NCBI GenBank assembly: GCA_903918115.1
Contig: CAIXDG010000017.1
Coordinates: forward strand, 1-39,839
Direction: 5' to 3'
DNA: 39,839 nucleotides
Origin: an uncultured beta proteobacterium
GTDB lineage: Bacteria; Pseudomonadota; Gammaproteobacteria; Burkholderiales; Burkholderiaceae
Shown: positions 30,461-39,839 of the stretch, piece after piece
Position numbering within the stretch: position 1 is the stretch's first letter
Layout: every line of letters starts with the position of its first letter
Notes under the pieces: generated by a model
What the model was told of the DNA's origin: nothing
Databases searched by the model: none
What the model saw: the letters and a program-made list of their open reading frames with translations, nothing else
Program-made: the position numbers and the translations under genes

Positions 30461-31579
30461 CTAGCGCCGCCGTTTTTTAACCGCTTGAGCTAAACGTTCA
30501 AGTACTTGCACTGAGCTATCCCAATCAATACAGGCATCAGTAATGCTTTTACCGTACTCAAGTTGGCTCGGGTCGTCTTTGCCGGGGGTAAATTTCTGCG
30601 CCCCACCTAATAAATGGCTTTCAATCATCACCCCAAAAATTTTGCGCGAACCTGCTTCAATTTGTTGGGCAATATTCTCTGCCACCACAATTTGCCGCTC
30701 GTGCTGTTTACTTGAGTTTGCATGGGATAAGTCAATCATTAAGCTCGTTGGCAGCTTCGCTGCAGCCAGTTCGTTACAGGCCTCAGCAACATACTGGGCT
30801 TCATAGTTAGGCTCTTTACCCCCGCGTAAAATCACATGGCAGTCTTTGTTGCCGTTCGTTTGCACGACTGCGACTTGACCATTTTTATGCACTGAGAGAA
30901 AGTGGTGCGGACGTCGCGCTGCTTGAATGGCATCAGTCGCAATTTTAATATTGCCATCAGTGCCATTTTTAAAGCCAATGGGAGCAGATAAGCCTGAAGC
31001 TAATTCGCGGTGCACTTGGCTCTCAGTAGTTCGCGCTCCGATTGCGCCCCAGGAAATAAGATCAGCAATGTACTGGGGTGAAATCACATCTAAAAACTCA
31101 CTACCAGCAGGCATGCCCAAGCGGTTGATTTCCATCAATACTTGACGCGCAATACGCAGGCCCTCTTCGATGCGAAAGCTTTCATCAAGATAAGGATCGT
31201 TAATTAAGCCCTTCCACCCAACTGTGGTGCGAGGTTTTTCAAAATACACCCGCATCACAATTTCTAGTTCACCAGCAAAACGCGCCCGTTCCTTCAGTAA
31301 GCGATGACAGTATTCAAGGGCAGCTCTTGGATCATGAATTGAGCAGGGGCCAATAATGACTAGCAGCCGATCATCTTTACCATGAATGCAATTGCGAATG
31401 TTGAGGCGTGTCTGGCTAATCAGTTTTTCGATGGGGGTACCATCAATGGGGAAAAAACGAATTAAATGTTCTGGAGGCGGTAGAACAGAAATATCGGCAA
31501 TGCGTTGATCATCGGTTGCCGAGGTTTTATCAACGCTGGTATACCAATTTTCTTGGGGGGTTAAGTTTCTTGAGCTCAT
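30461..31579 (-). CDS. 3-deoxy-7-phosphoheptulonate (DAHP) synthase, class I
   Basis: LLVIIGPCSIHDPRAALEYCHRLL, MRVYFEKPRTTVGWKGLINDPYLDESF, GFKNGTDGNIKIATDAI, DLSHANSSKQHERQ. Confidence 0.95.
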   Translation of the reverse strand: MSSRNLTPQENWYTSVDKTSATDDQRIADISVLPPPEHLIRFFPIDGTPIEKLISQTRLNIRNCIHGKDDRLLVIIGPCSIHDPRAALEYCHRLLKERARFAGELEIVMRVYFEKPRTTVGWKGLINDPYLDESFRIEEGLRIARQVLMEINRLGMPAGSEFLDVISPQYIADLISWGAIGARTTESQVHRELASGLSAPIGFKNGTDGNIKIATDAIQAARRPHHFLSVHKNGQVAVVQTNGNKDCHVILRGGKEPNYEAQYVAEACNELAAAKLPTSLMIDLSHANSSKQHERQIVVAENIAQQIEAGSRKIFGVMIESHLLGGAQKFTPGKDDPSQLEYGKSITDACIDWDSSVQVLERLAQAVKKRRR

Positions 31580-31597
31580 GAGCCTATTTTAAGCCCA

Positions 31598-33067
31598 TCA
31601 GGCAGTTCCGCCAACAGTCATCCCATCAATCCGTAAAGTGGGCTGACCAACGCCGACTGGCAAGCTTTGGCCTTCCTTGCCACAAACACCTACGCCGCTA
31701 TCAAGCTTTAAATCATTACCAATCATGCTAACTTGTTTCAGAGACTCTGGGCCGTTACCAATAATGGTGGCGCCTTTCACGGGGTACTGAATTTTGCCGT
31801 TTTCAACCCAGTAAGCTTCAGAAGCTGAGAAGACAAATTTACCGCTGGTGATATCTACCTGACCACCACCAAAATTGACTGCGTACAAACCCCGCTTAAT
31901 ACTGCCAATAATTTCTTGGGGATCTTCAGTGCCAGCCAGCATATACGTATTTGTCATCCGCGGCATTGGTAGTGAGGCAAAACTTTCGCGGCGACCGTTC
32001 CCTGTTGGCGCCATCTTCATTAAGCGAGCATTCAGGCTGTCTTGAATATAGCCACGTAAAATACCGTCTTCAATTAGGGTGGTGCATTGGGTGGGTGTGC
32101 CTTCATCATCCATAGTCAGTGAACCTCTGCGCCCAGCAAGGGTGCCGTCATCAACCACGGTGACTCCTTTCGCGGCGACACGCTGGCCAATACAGCCAGC
32201 AAAAGCAGAAGAACCTTTCCGATTAAAGTCACCCTCTAGGCCATGACCTACTGCTTCATGTAGGAGCACGCCAGGCCAGCCCGGCCCCATTACCACTGTC
32301 ATGGTGCCCGCGGCAACGGGGCGCGATTCTAAATTGATTAAGGCGCTATCTACCGCATCGTTTACCCATTGGCTAATTAATGCGGTATTAAAGTAGTCGT
32401 AGCCATGGCGTGCACCACCACCAGCAGAGCCCGACTCACGGCGCCCATTTTGTTCGGCAATGACATGAATTGAAACGCGCACCAAGGGGCGAATATCAGC
32501 CGCCAATAAGCCGTTAGCTCGAGCAACCAAGACCACATCGAATTCTCCCGCTAAGCTAGCCATCACTTGAATAATGCGCGGATCCCGGGCTTTAGCTTGG
32601 CGTTCAATGCTTTCGAGTAAAGCAATTTTTTCTTGCGGCAGCAGTGAGTCGAGGGGGTTGAGATTGGCATACAGGGGCGGTATGACAGAATGACCATGGG
32701 TTTTAGTGAGCGCATGGGCTCCCCCCTGTGGACCGATGACGCGCGTTGCTTTAGCCGACTTAGTTAAAGCTGCCAAGTTAATTTCATCAGAATAGGCAAA
32801 AGCAGTTTTATCGCCATGAATAGCCCTGACTCCTACGCCTTGATCGATACTAAAGCTACCCGATTTAACGATACCTTCTTCAAGACTCCAGCTTTCGTTA
32901 TGGGTACGTTGAAAATATAAATCAGCATCATCTAATTGATGGGTAAAAAGTACCCCAAAAGTATGATCCAAATCGGCATCAGTTAGCCCGCTAGGTTCTA
33001 GCAGAATCGATTTAGCAATACTGAGTAGTTCAGCGGAGGCTACAGGGCTAGCGACTGGCGTATTCAA
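31598..33067 (-). CDS. tldD: Metalloprotease TldD
   Basis: HEAVGHGLEGDFNRKGSSAFAGCIGQRVA (HExxxH), VVDDGTLAGRRGSLTMDDEGTPTQ, MTNTYMLAGTEDPQEI. Confidence 0.96.
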   Translation of the reverse strand: MNTPVASPVASAELLSIAKSILLEPSGLTDADLDHTFGVLFTHQLDDADLYFQRTHNESWSLEEGIVKSGSFSIDQGVGVRAIHGDKTAFAYSDEINLAALTKSAKATRVIGPQGGAHALTKTHGHSVIPPLYANLNPLDSLLPQEKIALLESIERQAKARDPRIIQVMASLAGEFDVVLVARANGLLAADIRPLVRVSIHVIAEQNGRRESGSAGGGARHGYDYFNTALISQWVNDAVDSALINLESRPVAAGTMTVVMGPGWPGVLLHEAVGHGLEGDFNRKGSSAFAGCIGQRVAAKGVTVVDDGTLAGRRGSLTMDDEGTPTQCTTLIEDGILRGYIQDSLNARLMKMAPTGNGRRESFASLPMPRMTNTYMLAGTEDPQEIIGSIKRGLYAVNFGGGQVDITSGKFVFSASEAYWVENGKIQYPVKGATIIGNGPESLKQVSMIGNDLKLDSGVGVCGKEGQSLPVGVGQPTLRIDGMTVGGTA

Positions 33068-33088
33068 AATAGAGGCAACTTTCTAAAA

Positions 33089-33922
33089 TTACAGCTTGCG
33101 ATGCAAAAGGGCGGGAAGCTTAGAGCGTACTGCGTCTAATTTATTTTTGCTGAGAGTACCCAAAATAATTCCCTCACCGGCGACTAGACATTGTTCAATA
33201 TCGCCCCAAGGATCGATGAACATCGAGTTTCCCCAAGTACGGCGGCGATTTATATGGATGCCTCCTTGGGCCGAAGCCAGTACATAGCATTGGTTTTCAA
33301 TTGCCCGCGCGCGTAACAAAATTTCCCAATGGTCTTTGCCGGTGGTGTAAGTAAAGGCGGCCGGTACAAGATGACAATCAACTTCACCTAGTGCACGATA
33401 TAACTCTGGGAAACGTAAGTCATAACAAATACTTAAGCCCATCTTCCACGACACACCATTGTGGTTTATTTCTAGCAGCCCCGGGGAACTGCCCGCAATG
33501 AGCGTATTAGCTTCATCGTAATGCTCATCAGCCGTTTGAAAACTAAATAAATGTATTTTGTCATACCGGGCAAAATTTTTACCGACAGGATCAAAGACTA
33601 AAGTGCTGTTATAAACCTTAGCAACTTGCTCTGTTTCTAGTGGAATCGTGCCAGCAACGATGTAAATTTTTAGTTCTTGAGCTAGTTTGGCAAGTTGGTC
33701 TTGTATTAAGCCAGCACCATATTTTTCTCGAATGGTAATTTTGTCATGATCCTTTAGTCCCATTAAACAAAAATATTCCGGTAATAAAACTAATTGCGCG
33801 TCAGCTTCGGCAGCCTGCCGAATCAGGATACTGGCTGACCTAAGGTTTTCAATCACATCTGGCGTTGAGACCATCTGCACAGCGGCAAGACGAAATTCTT
33901 GAGGATTAGTTGCAATATTCAT
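33089..33922 (-). CDS. Carbon-nitrogen hydrolase (nitrilase superfamily, Nit1-like)
   Basis: FRLAAVQMVSTPDVIENL, LVLLPEYFCLMG, YDKIHLFSF, GLSICYDLRFPELYRALG, NRRRTWGNSMFIDPWG: catalytic E-K-C. ATG at 33922 avoids overlap with the upstream gene. Confidence 0.93.
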   Translation of the reverse strand: MNIATNPQEFRLAAVQMVSTPDVIENLRSASILIRQAAEADAQLVLLPEYFCLMGLKDHDKITIREKYGAGLIQDQLAKLAQELKIYIVAGTIPLETEQVAKVYNSTLVFDPVGKNFARYDKIHLFSFQTADEHYDEANTLIAGSSPGLLEINHNGVSWKMGLSICYDLRFPELYRALGEVDCHLVPAAFTYTTGKDHWEILLRARAIENQCYVLASAQGGIHINRRRTWGNSMFIDPWGDIEQCLVAGEGIILGTLSKNKLDAVRSKLPALLHRKL

Positions 33923-33941
33923 GGACAGTTCTACCAGGCTT

Positions 33942-36900
33942 TTATTGTGCTGAAGTGCTAACGCGCGGCAATGGCGCTGCTGCTGGTTCTTGCTGCTGGC
34001 GGAGTAAATCACGTTTGCGAATTGAGTCCATTACGCTGGGGTCAAGCGGCTGGCCTTGTTGATTTAGCGGAATAATCTGCGGGGCTTTCCAAGAACCTTG
34101 AATCAGGTAATCGGATTGCATGGCTTTATTAATTTGATTCGTTAACAGGTATTGGCCCACCAGGGCGCCTAAGCCGGCGATGGGGTTGATCGCAAATAGC
34201 GCTAAAGCTCCCGACGTTGCATCAAGAGTAGGGAAAATGGTGACGCGTAAATCTTGGGTTTGATTGGGAATGCTGATTAAGCCTGACATGAAAACCCGTG
34301 CTTGGTTTAATTCCATATTAAATTGATTCGTCCGTGCAACCCCATTGCGAATGTTAAACGTACTAGTAATACGATTAAATACTGTGCCCTTGTTCGCCAG
34401 ATTGCGAACCGTACTCGCTTCATTAAAGCTGGCAAATTTTAATAAGCTTTGTAAACTCAACACATTCAATAATTGCACTGCCCCGGTATCTACTTCTAAT
34501 AAGCGTCCGTTACTCAAATCAATATCGAGTTGACCAGCAATTGAGCTCCATTCAGGTTGAAAGGGCGAACCTTGCCAGTCGAGTTTAGCGGTCAGCTTAC
34601 CAACCCCACCTTCAATTTGATCGGGATTTCCCCAGCGCGAAATGATCACGCCTAAATTGCTGATATCTGCCTCAACATCAAGCGAGGTCTGCTCATTGCC
34701 TACTTGTGCATATTCCAACCACTTACCAGTAATACTGACTTTCGCTTCTGGATTATTGACGGTTAATGAATCAATCTGAAAGCGATCGCCTTGGTTACTC
34801 GCTTTTAGGGTTGTCACACCGAGCTGACCTTTTGCCCAAGTAAAATCGTTAATAGTGAGATCAATATCAGGCAATAAGCGAATTGTTTTTTGGCTTGTAA
34901 CGGGCCTTGTCACTGGGTTGACTGCACTCATTTCAGAATTGAGTAGGGGGCTCGGAGAATTCGCTTGCGGGACATGGAGGTAGCTCAGTTTGCCACTAAC
35001 TTTATTAGGCTTTCCTGAGGCTGAATTCAACTGAAGATCAACTTGACCAGCAAGCGCAGGAGAATTGATCCGTGCTTGTAAGCCATTATTTTTTCCGCTA
35101 GCATTAATATTGAGATCGGGCCAAGTGCGATTTAAGAAAATGAAATTCTTAATTTGGGCATTAAATTGACCAATTGCCACATCCGTTAGAGCAATTGCAT
35201 TCGAACTCGCCCCCTCTTTACTAGCCCCACTATTCAAAAATGTTTGCCAGTTATCGGCATTCAGTTCTGCCAATTGCATACTGATATTGGTGTCGCTCGT
35301 AGGCTTCGGTGCTATTACACCAACGCCAATACTTTGGCGAGACGCCTCACCATCAATAAGGTTGCCTTGCGCTGAGATCAAATCACCAATTCGACCAGAC
35401 CAATCGACTGTATGGGGCTTCGTTTTAGAGCCAGGCGTACTTTGAATAATAATCTCTGCTTGTAATGCAGTGCCGGCCTCCTTTTTTAATGGGGCAGGCA
35501 CATCAAAGCTGAGATTCTGTAAATCAAAATTGAGATTGAGATTGGCTGCCAATGAATTTGCAGCAATTGAGCCTTTGTAATTCAATTTACCGCCAAGCGC
35601 CATTAGGAATGGATTTGCAGCAAGCTTGGCATTAGCAAAATACGATTTTATGGCATTACTATCGGCATTACCATTGATCGTAAATAATTTTTTGTTAGCG
35701 CTATCCACCGTACTGATGATTTGCATCGTGCCACCCATTAAATCCGCATGCACATCCTCAAACTCCGCTTTTTCATCACGCAAACGAAGGGTGCCGCGCA
35801 TATTTTCCAGGGGGGGGAATTGATCCCATTGAGCGTGATTTTTACTGAGGCCTAGTTCGGCATTAATGATTGGGCCCTGATTTGCATCAAAAGGAATTTG
35901 TAAATCAAGCTTTAGCAATGCGGGCCCGGAGACTTTAAGATTTTTACTTACCTGATCATGGTTGAATAAAACCGGCGTTGGTTGCAGATATTCAAACATT
36001 TGCGCGAGGTCACCTTGAGCATCGCCCTTAATTTGGAGAATTGGTTTTGCCGCACTCATATTGGCAATACCGGCTGAAAATTGCTGCAAACTTACCTCTT
36101 TGTATTTGGCTTGCTCAATCGTAATATCAAGCTTGGTTTGTTGAATCATTACTAGACCATTAACTGCGCTAAAGCTCGGCCACCTTCCTTGACTGGTTGG
36201 CAAGAGTGGATCTGGAATAAGGGTGGCATTGACGACAGGTAGATTTACTGAAAACTCTCCCGATTGAGGTTTGGCAAAGGGAATTTCAGTTGGCGCACCT
36301 TTGATATGGATTACCCCATTCTTGACTTCACCAGAGGTAAACGCTTTAGCCAGAAAAGTTTTAGTTTCTGCATTCATCGCAATTGGCAGATAGCGGTGAA
36401 TTTGCGGCATGTCAGCGCGCGCAAAATTCATATCTAAAGTTAGAAAATCAGCTTCTTTCGACTCCTTTAAAAGATAGGTAGCAGAAAAATTACTGCTGAC
36501 GTCTTTATTTTCAACTTGCACTTTTTTACCACTAATTTCCCAATTATTTTTCGTTTTTTTCCATTCTAGAATTCCGCTGGCTTGATCAAACTGGAGTTTA
36601 GGGTCACTCAAAAAATCGTTAATTTGAAGGGCTAAATGTTGCGAATCAAGGGTTAGGGAGCCCGCTTTTTCAGTGGTCAACACTGTGCCAGTTAAATGCG
36701 CAACCGAGGGCAGCGCTTTAAATGGAGTGGCAAAACTGACATCAACCAACTTAACACTGAGGTCTAAATCGAGTTGCGCTTCACCAAGCCAAGAGGTAGG
36801 AAGAGGTAAGGAAGATTTAGCTTCTGCCCAACTGAGATCAATATTTTGCAGCTCACCGCTAGCCCGTGCATTCGTAATCAGCTGATTGAGTTTTTTCGGT

Positions 36901-38060
36901 AAGGGTAAATTTTTGACAAAAAGAGTGAGGTCTGCAACCTGAATGGAAGGTGCCGAGAAACCAAATTCCTTTATTTCTGAATTAATCTCAGGCGTTCGCC
37001 ATTTAAAGGTCATGGACCCCATTTTTTTTAAAGGGCTATTTTCTGTACTTTGCAGATCACGCCAAGCTAAATTTTTAGTCGTCAGTAAAATCATTTTGCC
37101 AGCGCTAGTTTGGGTTAAGTTGAACTCAATGTGACCAAATCCAAGTCCTTCTTTCTCCTTCGTAGTCTGCAGCTGTATTTGCTCACCGTTGAATTGGATA
37201 GCACTACTTTCTGGCTTGCCGCCATCGAGAACAACTTTGCCGTTTGAGTTTAATAAGCCAGCAAGCGAGTAAATTGGCAATTTAAAGTCTTGGGAGAGTT
37301 GGGCCAAATTTAAACCACTCAAAACCCAAGAAAATTCACCGTCCCAATTGCGCCAATTACCGGCTTCGCTAGCCAGATAGTGGATGAAGTTGGCTTGCAG
37401 CTGCAAGGGTTGTTTATGCCAAGGACTTCGTAAACTTAATTCACCCTGATGACGGCGGATGCCATTCGTGAGTTCAAAGCGATCAAGTTGAATTGCAATG
37501 GGGATAGGGTTGCGAGCCAGATCTTGCCAAATAATTTGAGCATTTTTAATGCGTATCTGATCTTGATTGAGAAGCCAATTAACTGCAGAAAAATCGCTAG
37601 GATCATTTTTTAAATCGATTCCAGCGATTGCAATGTTGCCCTTTTGATCACGGCGCATCTCAATCCGGGCATCGTCAAATTCTAGTTGCGCAAAGTAGGG
37701 CTTCAAGTGATACAAAGTTAGCCAACTCAATTCGCCTGAGATATTTTTAATTTCTAGTAGAGGCGCAAGATTGGGCACTTTTTTGTTATCGGGATGAACA
37801 AACCGTAAGCCTTGAATTTGAAATGATGGCCTTAGTCCAACCCAAGCAACGGTAAGTTGATCAATTTCAACCTCAGCCCCTAAGCGCGCACCGACGAGGC
37901 GCTCAATTGCCGGTTTAGAGGTTTCTACTTGCGGCCAGAGCCAAAAGCGAATGGTTAAATGCCCTAAAACGAAGAGCATAGCCAGGCTTGCCATGAGAAT
38001 AAATAAACGCCGCCACCAGCGTTTTAATTTAAAGCTTTGGGGTCCTAATTTACCGAGCAT
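33942..38060 (-). CDS. yhdP: YhdP/AsmA-like inner-membrane protein (TIGR02099-type), 1372 aa
   Basis: N-terminal TM helix after KRWWRRLFILM, then a very long beta-rich repeat-like periplasmic region, C-terminal NPIAGLGALVGQYLLTNQINKAMQSDYLIQGSWKAPQI. Confidence 0.88.
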   Translation of the reverse strand: MLGKLGPQSFKLKRWWRRLFILMASLAMLFVLGHLTIRFWLWPQVETSKPAIERLVGARLGAEVEIDQLTVAWVGLRPSFQIQGLRFVHPDNKKVPNLAPLLEIKNISGELSWLTLYHLKPYFAQLEFDDARIEMRRDQKGNIAIAGIDLKNDPSDFSAVNWLLNQDQIRIKNAQIIWQDLARNPIPIAIQLDRFELTNGIRRHQGELSLRSPWHKQPLQLQANFIHYLASEAGNWRNWDGEFSWVLSGLNLAQLSQDFKLPIYSLAGLLNSNGKVVLDGGKPESSAIQFNGEQIQLQTTKEKEGLGFGHIEFNLTQTSAGKMILLTTKNLAWRDLQSTENSPLKKMGSMTFKWRTPEINSEIKEFGFSAPSIQVADLTLFVKNLPLPKKLNQLITNARASGELQNIDLSWAEAKSSLPLPTSWLGEAQLDLDLSVKLVDVSFATPFKALPSVAHLTGTVLTTEKAGSLTLDSQHLALQINDFLSDPKLQFDQASGILEWKKTKNNWEISGKKVQVENKDVSSNFSATYLLKESKEADFLTLDMNFARADMPQIHRYLPIAMNAETKTFLAKAFTSGEVKNGVIHIKGAPTEIPFAKPQSGEFSVNLPVVNATLIPDPLLPTSQGRWPSFSAVNGLVMIQQTKLDITIEQAKYKEVSLQQFSAGIANMSAAKPILQIKGDAQGDLAQMFEYLQPTPVLFNHDQVSKNLKVSGPALLKLDLQIPFDANQGPIINAELGLSKNHAQWDQFPPLENMRGTLRLRDEKAEFEDVHADLMGGTMQIISTVDSANKKLFTINGNADSNAIKSYFANAKLAANPFLMALGGKLNYKGSIAANSLAANLNLNFDLQNLSFDVPAPLKKEAGTALQAEIIIQSTPGSKTKPHTVDWSGRIGDLISAQGNLIDGEASRQSIGVGVIAPKPTSDTNISMQLAELNADNWQTFLNSGASKEGASSNAIALTDVAIGQFNAQIKNFIFLNRTWPDLNINASGKNNGLQARINSPALAGQVDLQLNSASGKPNKVSGKLSYLHVPQANSPSPLLNSEMSAVNPVTRPVTSQKTIRLLPDIDLTINDFTWAKGQLGVTTLKASNQGDRFQIDSLTVNNPEAKVSITGKWLEYAQVGNEQTSLDVEADISNLGVIISRWGNPDQIEGGVGKLTAKLDWQGSPFQPEWSSIAGQLDIDLSNGRLLEVDTGAVQLLNVLSLQSLLKFASFNEASTVRNLANKGTVFNRITSTFNIRNGVARTNQFNMELNQARVFMSGLISIPNQTQDLRVTIFPTLDATSGALALFAINPIAGLGALVGQYLLTNQINKAMQSDYLIQGSWKAPQIIPLNQQGQPLDPSVMDSIRKRDLLRQQQEPAAAPLPRVSTSAQ

Positions 38061-38130
38061 GACCCGTATTATCCGTCAGCATTACCACCTGCGACGGTTC
38101 CTCCTCAAGAGCACAGATTAAGATGGAGTC

Positions 38131-39839
38131 ATGAGCTTATTTCAGTCCCAAGTAGCCTATTTGCGGCGCCATTCAGTTTTTTCTGACCGCTGGCTGATTG
38201 CGAACCCGAATTGGCTGGAGTGGCTAGCCCTTTGGGGGGAATTGCCCTTGGAGCGCGCGGGTATATTGGCGCTCTTGCCAGAGGCTATTGCAGCAGCAAG
38301 TAATCCCAATACTGCAGAAACTGAGTTCATGGCGCATATGCGTTTAGCAAGGCAGCGATTTATGATTTGGCTTGCTTTCCGTGACCTGAATCAACTGGCT
38401 AGCTTAGCTGAGGTTACTGTCGCGCTGAGCTTTTTTGCTGAACAAGTGATTGCTTTAGCGGTATTGCGTGCCCGCTTAGATCTCCAGACCCGTTTTGGTT
38501 TGCCTTGGAGTCATGCCTTAAATTGTGAGCTGCCACTGATGGTAGTGGGGATGGGTAAATTAGGTGGCTATGAACTCAATGTTTCTTCCGACATTGATTT
38601 AATTTTTCTCTATGAACAAGATGGCAATACTCAGGGAGGAATTAGCTCCCTATCAAATCATGAATGGTTTGATAGGGCTGGTAAGCGGGTGATTAAATTA
38701 CTAGCAGAGCAAAATGCCAATGGCTTTGTATTCAGGGTAGATATGCGCTTACGGCCAAATGGTGATTCAGGCCCTTTAGTGTGCAGTCTTGATATGCTCG
38801 AAGAATATTTAACGGTACAAGGTCGAGAGTGGGAGCGCTACGCATGGATAAAAGGGCGTTTAGTCTACCCCCCATCTACTGCCAGTAATTTTGAGCGCTG
38901 TAATAAAGCATTAACGCAAATTGTGCGCCCCTTTATTTATCGGGGCCATTTAGATTATGGGGTCATTGCCGCATTACGCGAATTACACGCACAAATTCAG
39001 CGCGAAGCCGAGCGCCGAAGCATTAGCCGCTCTGGCCTACCTACCCGCGTACAAGATATTAAATTGGGCCGCGGCGGTATTCGCGAAATTGAATTTTTAG
39101 CGCAAATGTTTCAATTAATGCGCGGCGGCACAGACCCTCGATTTCAGATTCGACCAACCTTAGAAGTATTAAGCTTAATTGCCCAGCAAAATTTATTACC
39201 TCAAGCTGAAATAGATAATTTAGCCCAGGCCTATCAATTTTTAAGGCGCTTAGAGCATCGTTTACAAATTTGGGAAGATCAACAAACCCATTCTTTACCA
39301 GAAGATGAGGCAATCCAGCTAAGACTAGCAGAGACGATGACTAGCTCAGAGGGCGGTACTCCCAATCCAATGCTGAGAGCCGATTTTCTACTTCAGCTAG
39401 AGCGTCATCAAAATAATGTAGCCAGGTTATTTGACAAGGCATTTGCCCTGGATAAAAACACTCGTCTTAATGTCGATACCCTTTTGCCAACTTGGGAGCC
39501 TGATGTAAATCGTTTTCCAGAGTCCCTCCGGCGCTGGCAATTGTGGCTTGCTAGTGCCAAACAAAAAGCCTTGCCAGAATCAAGTCGTTTAATCCTTGTC
39601 AACCTTTTGAAAAAAGCAGTTGATTTATTGATGACCGAGACGCTCGAGCCAGAAGAGGCAGATCGAGTGCTCTTACGGTTTTGTGATTTGTTAGAGGCTA
39701 TAGCAAGACGCGGTGCCTATTTAGCAATTTTGGCTGAGTATCCACAAGCCTTAATTAATATCTTTGCTTTGTTGAAGTCCTCAGAATGGGGCGCAACATA
39801 CCTTACTCGCCATCCTCACTTACTAGATAATTTACTCGA
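38131..39839 (+). CDS. glnE: Bifunctional glutamine synthetase adenylyltransferase/deadenylase, C-terminus beyond window
   Basis: Manual translation: MSLFQSQVAYLRRHSVFSDRWL..., LPLMVVGMGKLGGYELNVSSDIDLIFLYE, FRVDMRLRPNGDSGPLVCSLDMLEEYL, DIKLGRGGIREIEFLAQMFQL; open to the window end, so absent from the ORF track. Confidence 0.96.
   Translation, partial: MSLFQSQVAYLRRHSVFSDRWLIANPNWLEWLALWGELPLERAGILALLPEAIAAASNPNTAETEFMAHMRLARQRFMIWLAFRDLNQLASLAEVTVALSFFAEQVIALAVLRARLDLQTRFGLPWSHALNCELPLMVVGMGKLGGYELNVSSDIDLIFLYEQDGNTQGGISSLSNHEWFDRAGKRVIKLLAEQNANGFVFRVDMRLRPNGDSGPLVCSLDMLEEYLTVQGREWERYAWIKGRLVYPPSTASNFERCNKALTQIVRPFIYRGHLDYGVIAALRELHAQIQREAERRSISRSGLPTRVQDIKLGRGGIREIEFLAQMFQLMRGGTDPRFQIRPTLEVLSLIAQQNLLPQAEIDNLAQAYQFLRRLEHRLQIWEDQQTHSLPEDEAIQLRLAETMTSSEGGTPNPMLRADFLLQLERHQNNVARLFDKAFALDKNTRLNVDTLLPTWEPDVNRFPESLRRWQLWLASAKQKALPESSRLILVNLLKKAVDLLMTETLEPEEADRVLLRFCDLLEAIARRGAYLAILAEYPQALINIFALLKSSEWGATYLTRHPHLLDNLL

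Noticed and set aside
39059-39602. Minus-strand ORFs of 84 and 64 aa at the right end
   Set aside because: Antisense to the clear but truncated GlnE frame.

Overview
The window is about 39.8 kb of compact bacterial chromosome, most consistent with a betaproteobacterium of the Burkholderiales. A freshwater Polynucleobacter-like genome is my inference from gene order, moderate GC and protein sequence. About 35 protein genes are supportable and almost all are recognisable core genes: a TRAP transporter (dctP-dctQ-dctM), split-alpha transhydrogenase (pntA1-pntA2-pntB), mnmA, a GST, purB, waaA, the queA-tgt-yajC-secD-secF operon, recG-oxyR-ubiA, a glcD-glcE-glcF-yggS-proC operon, a PduO-type adenosyltransferase, DAHP synthase, tldD, a nitrilase-family protein, a yhdP/AsmA-like giant, and partial glnE. 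The ORF track misses two genes truncated by the window edges: a COG4091-like oxidoreductase at the left and glnE at the right. The only accessory-looking part is about 1-3224: an EctD-like PhyH dioxygenase, an unrecognised 186-aa protein and a ketopantoate-reductase-like protein, divergent from the COG4091-like enzyme across an inverted-repeat-containing intergenic region. It sits beside the TRAP system. I found no tRNA, rRNA, CRISPR array, IS element or phage genes. I see no clear evidence of a dramatic new system. The best second-look items are the left-end cluster, the regulatory DNA around the TRAP operon, the candidate leaderless divergent promoter at 29847-29879, and the insertion in DctM.
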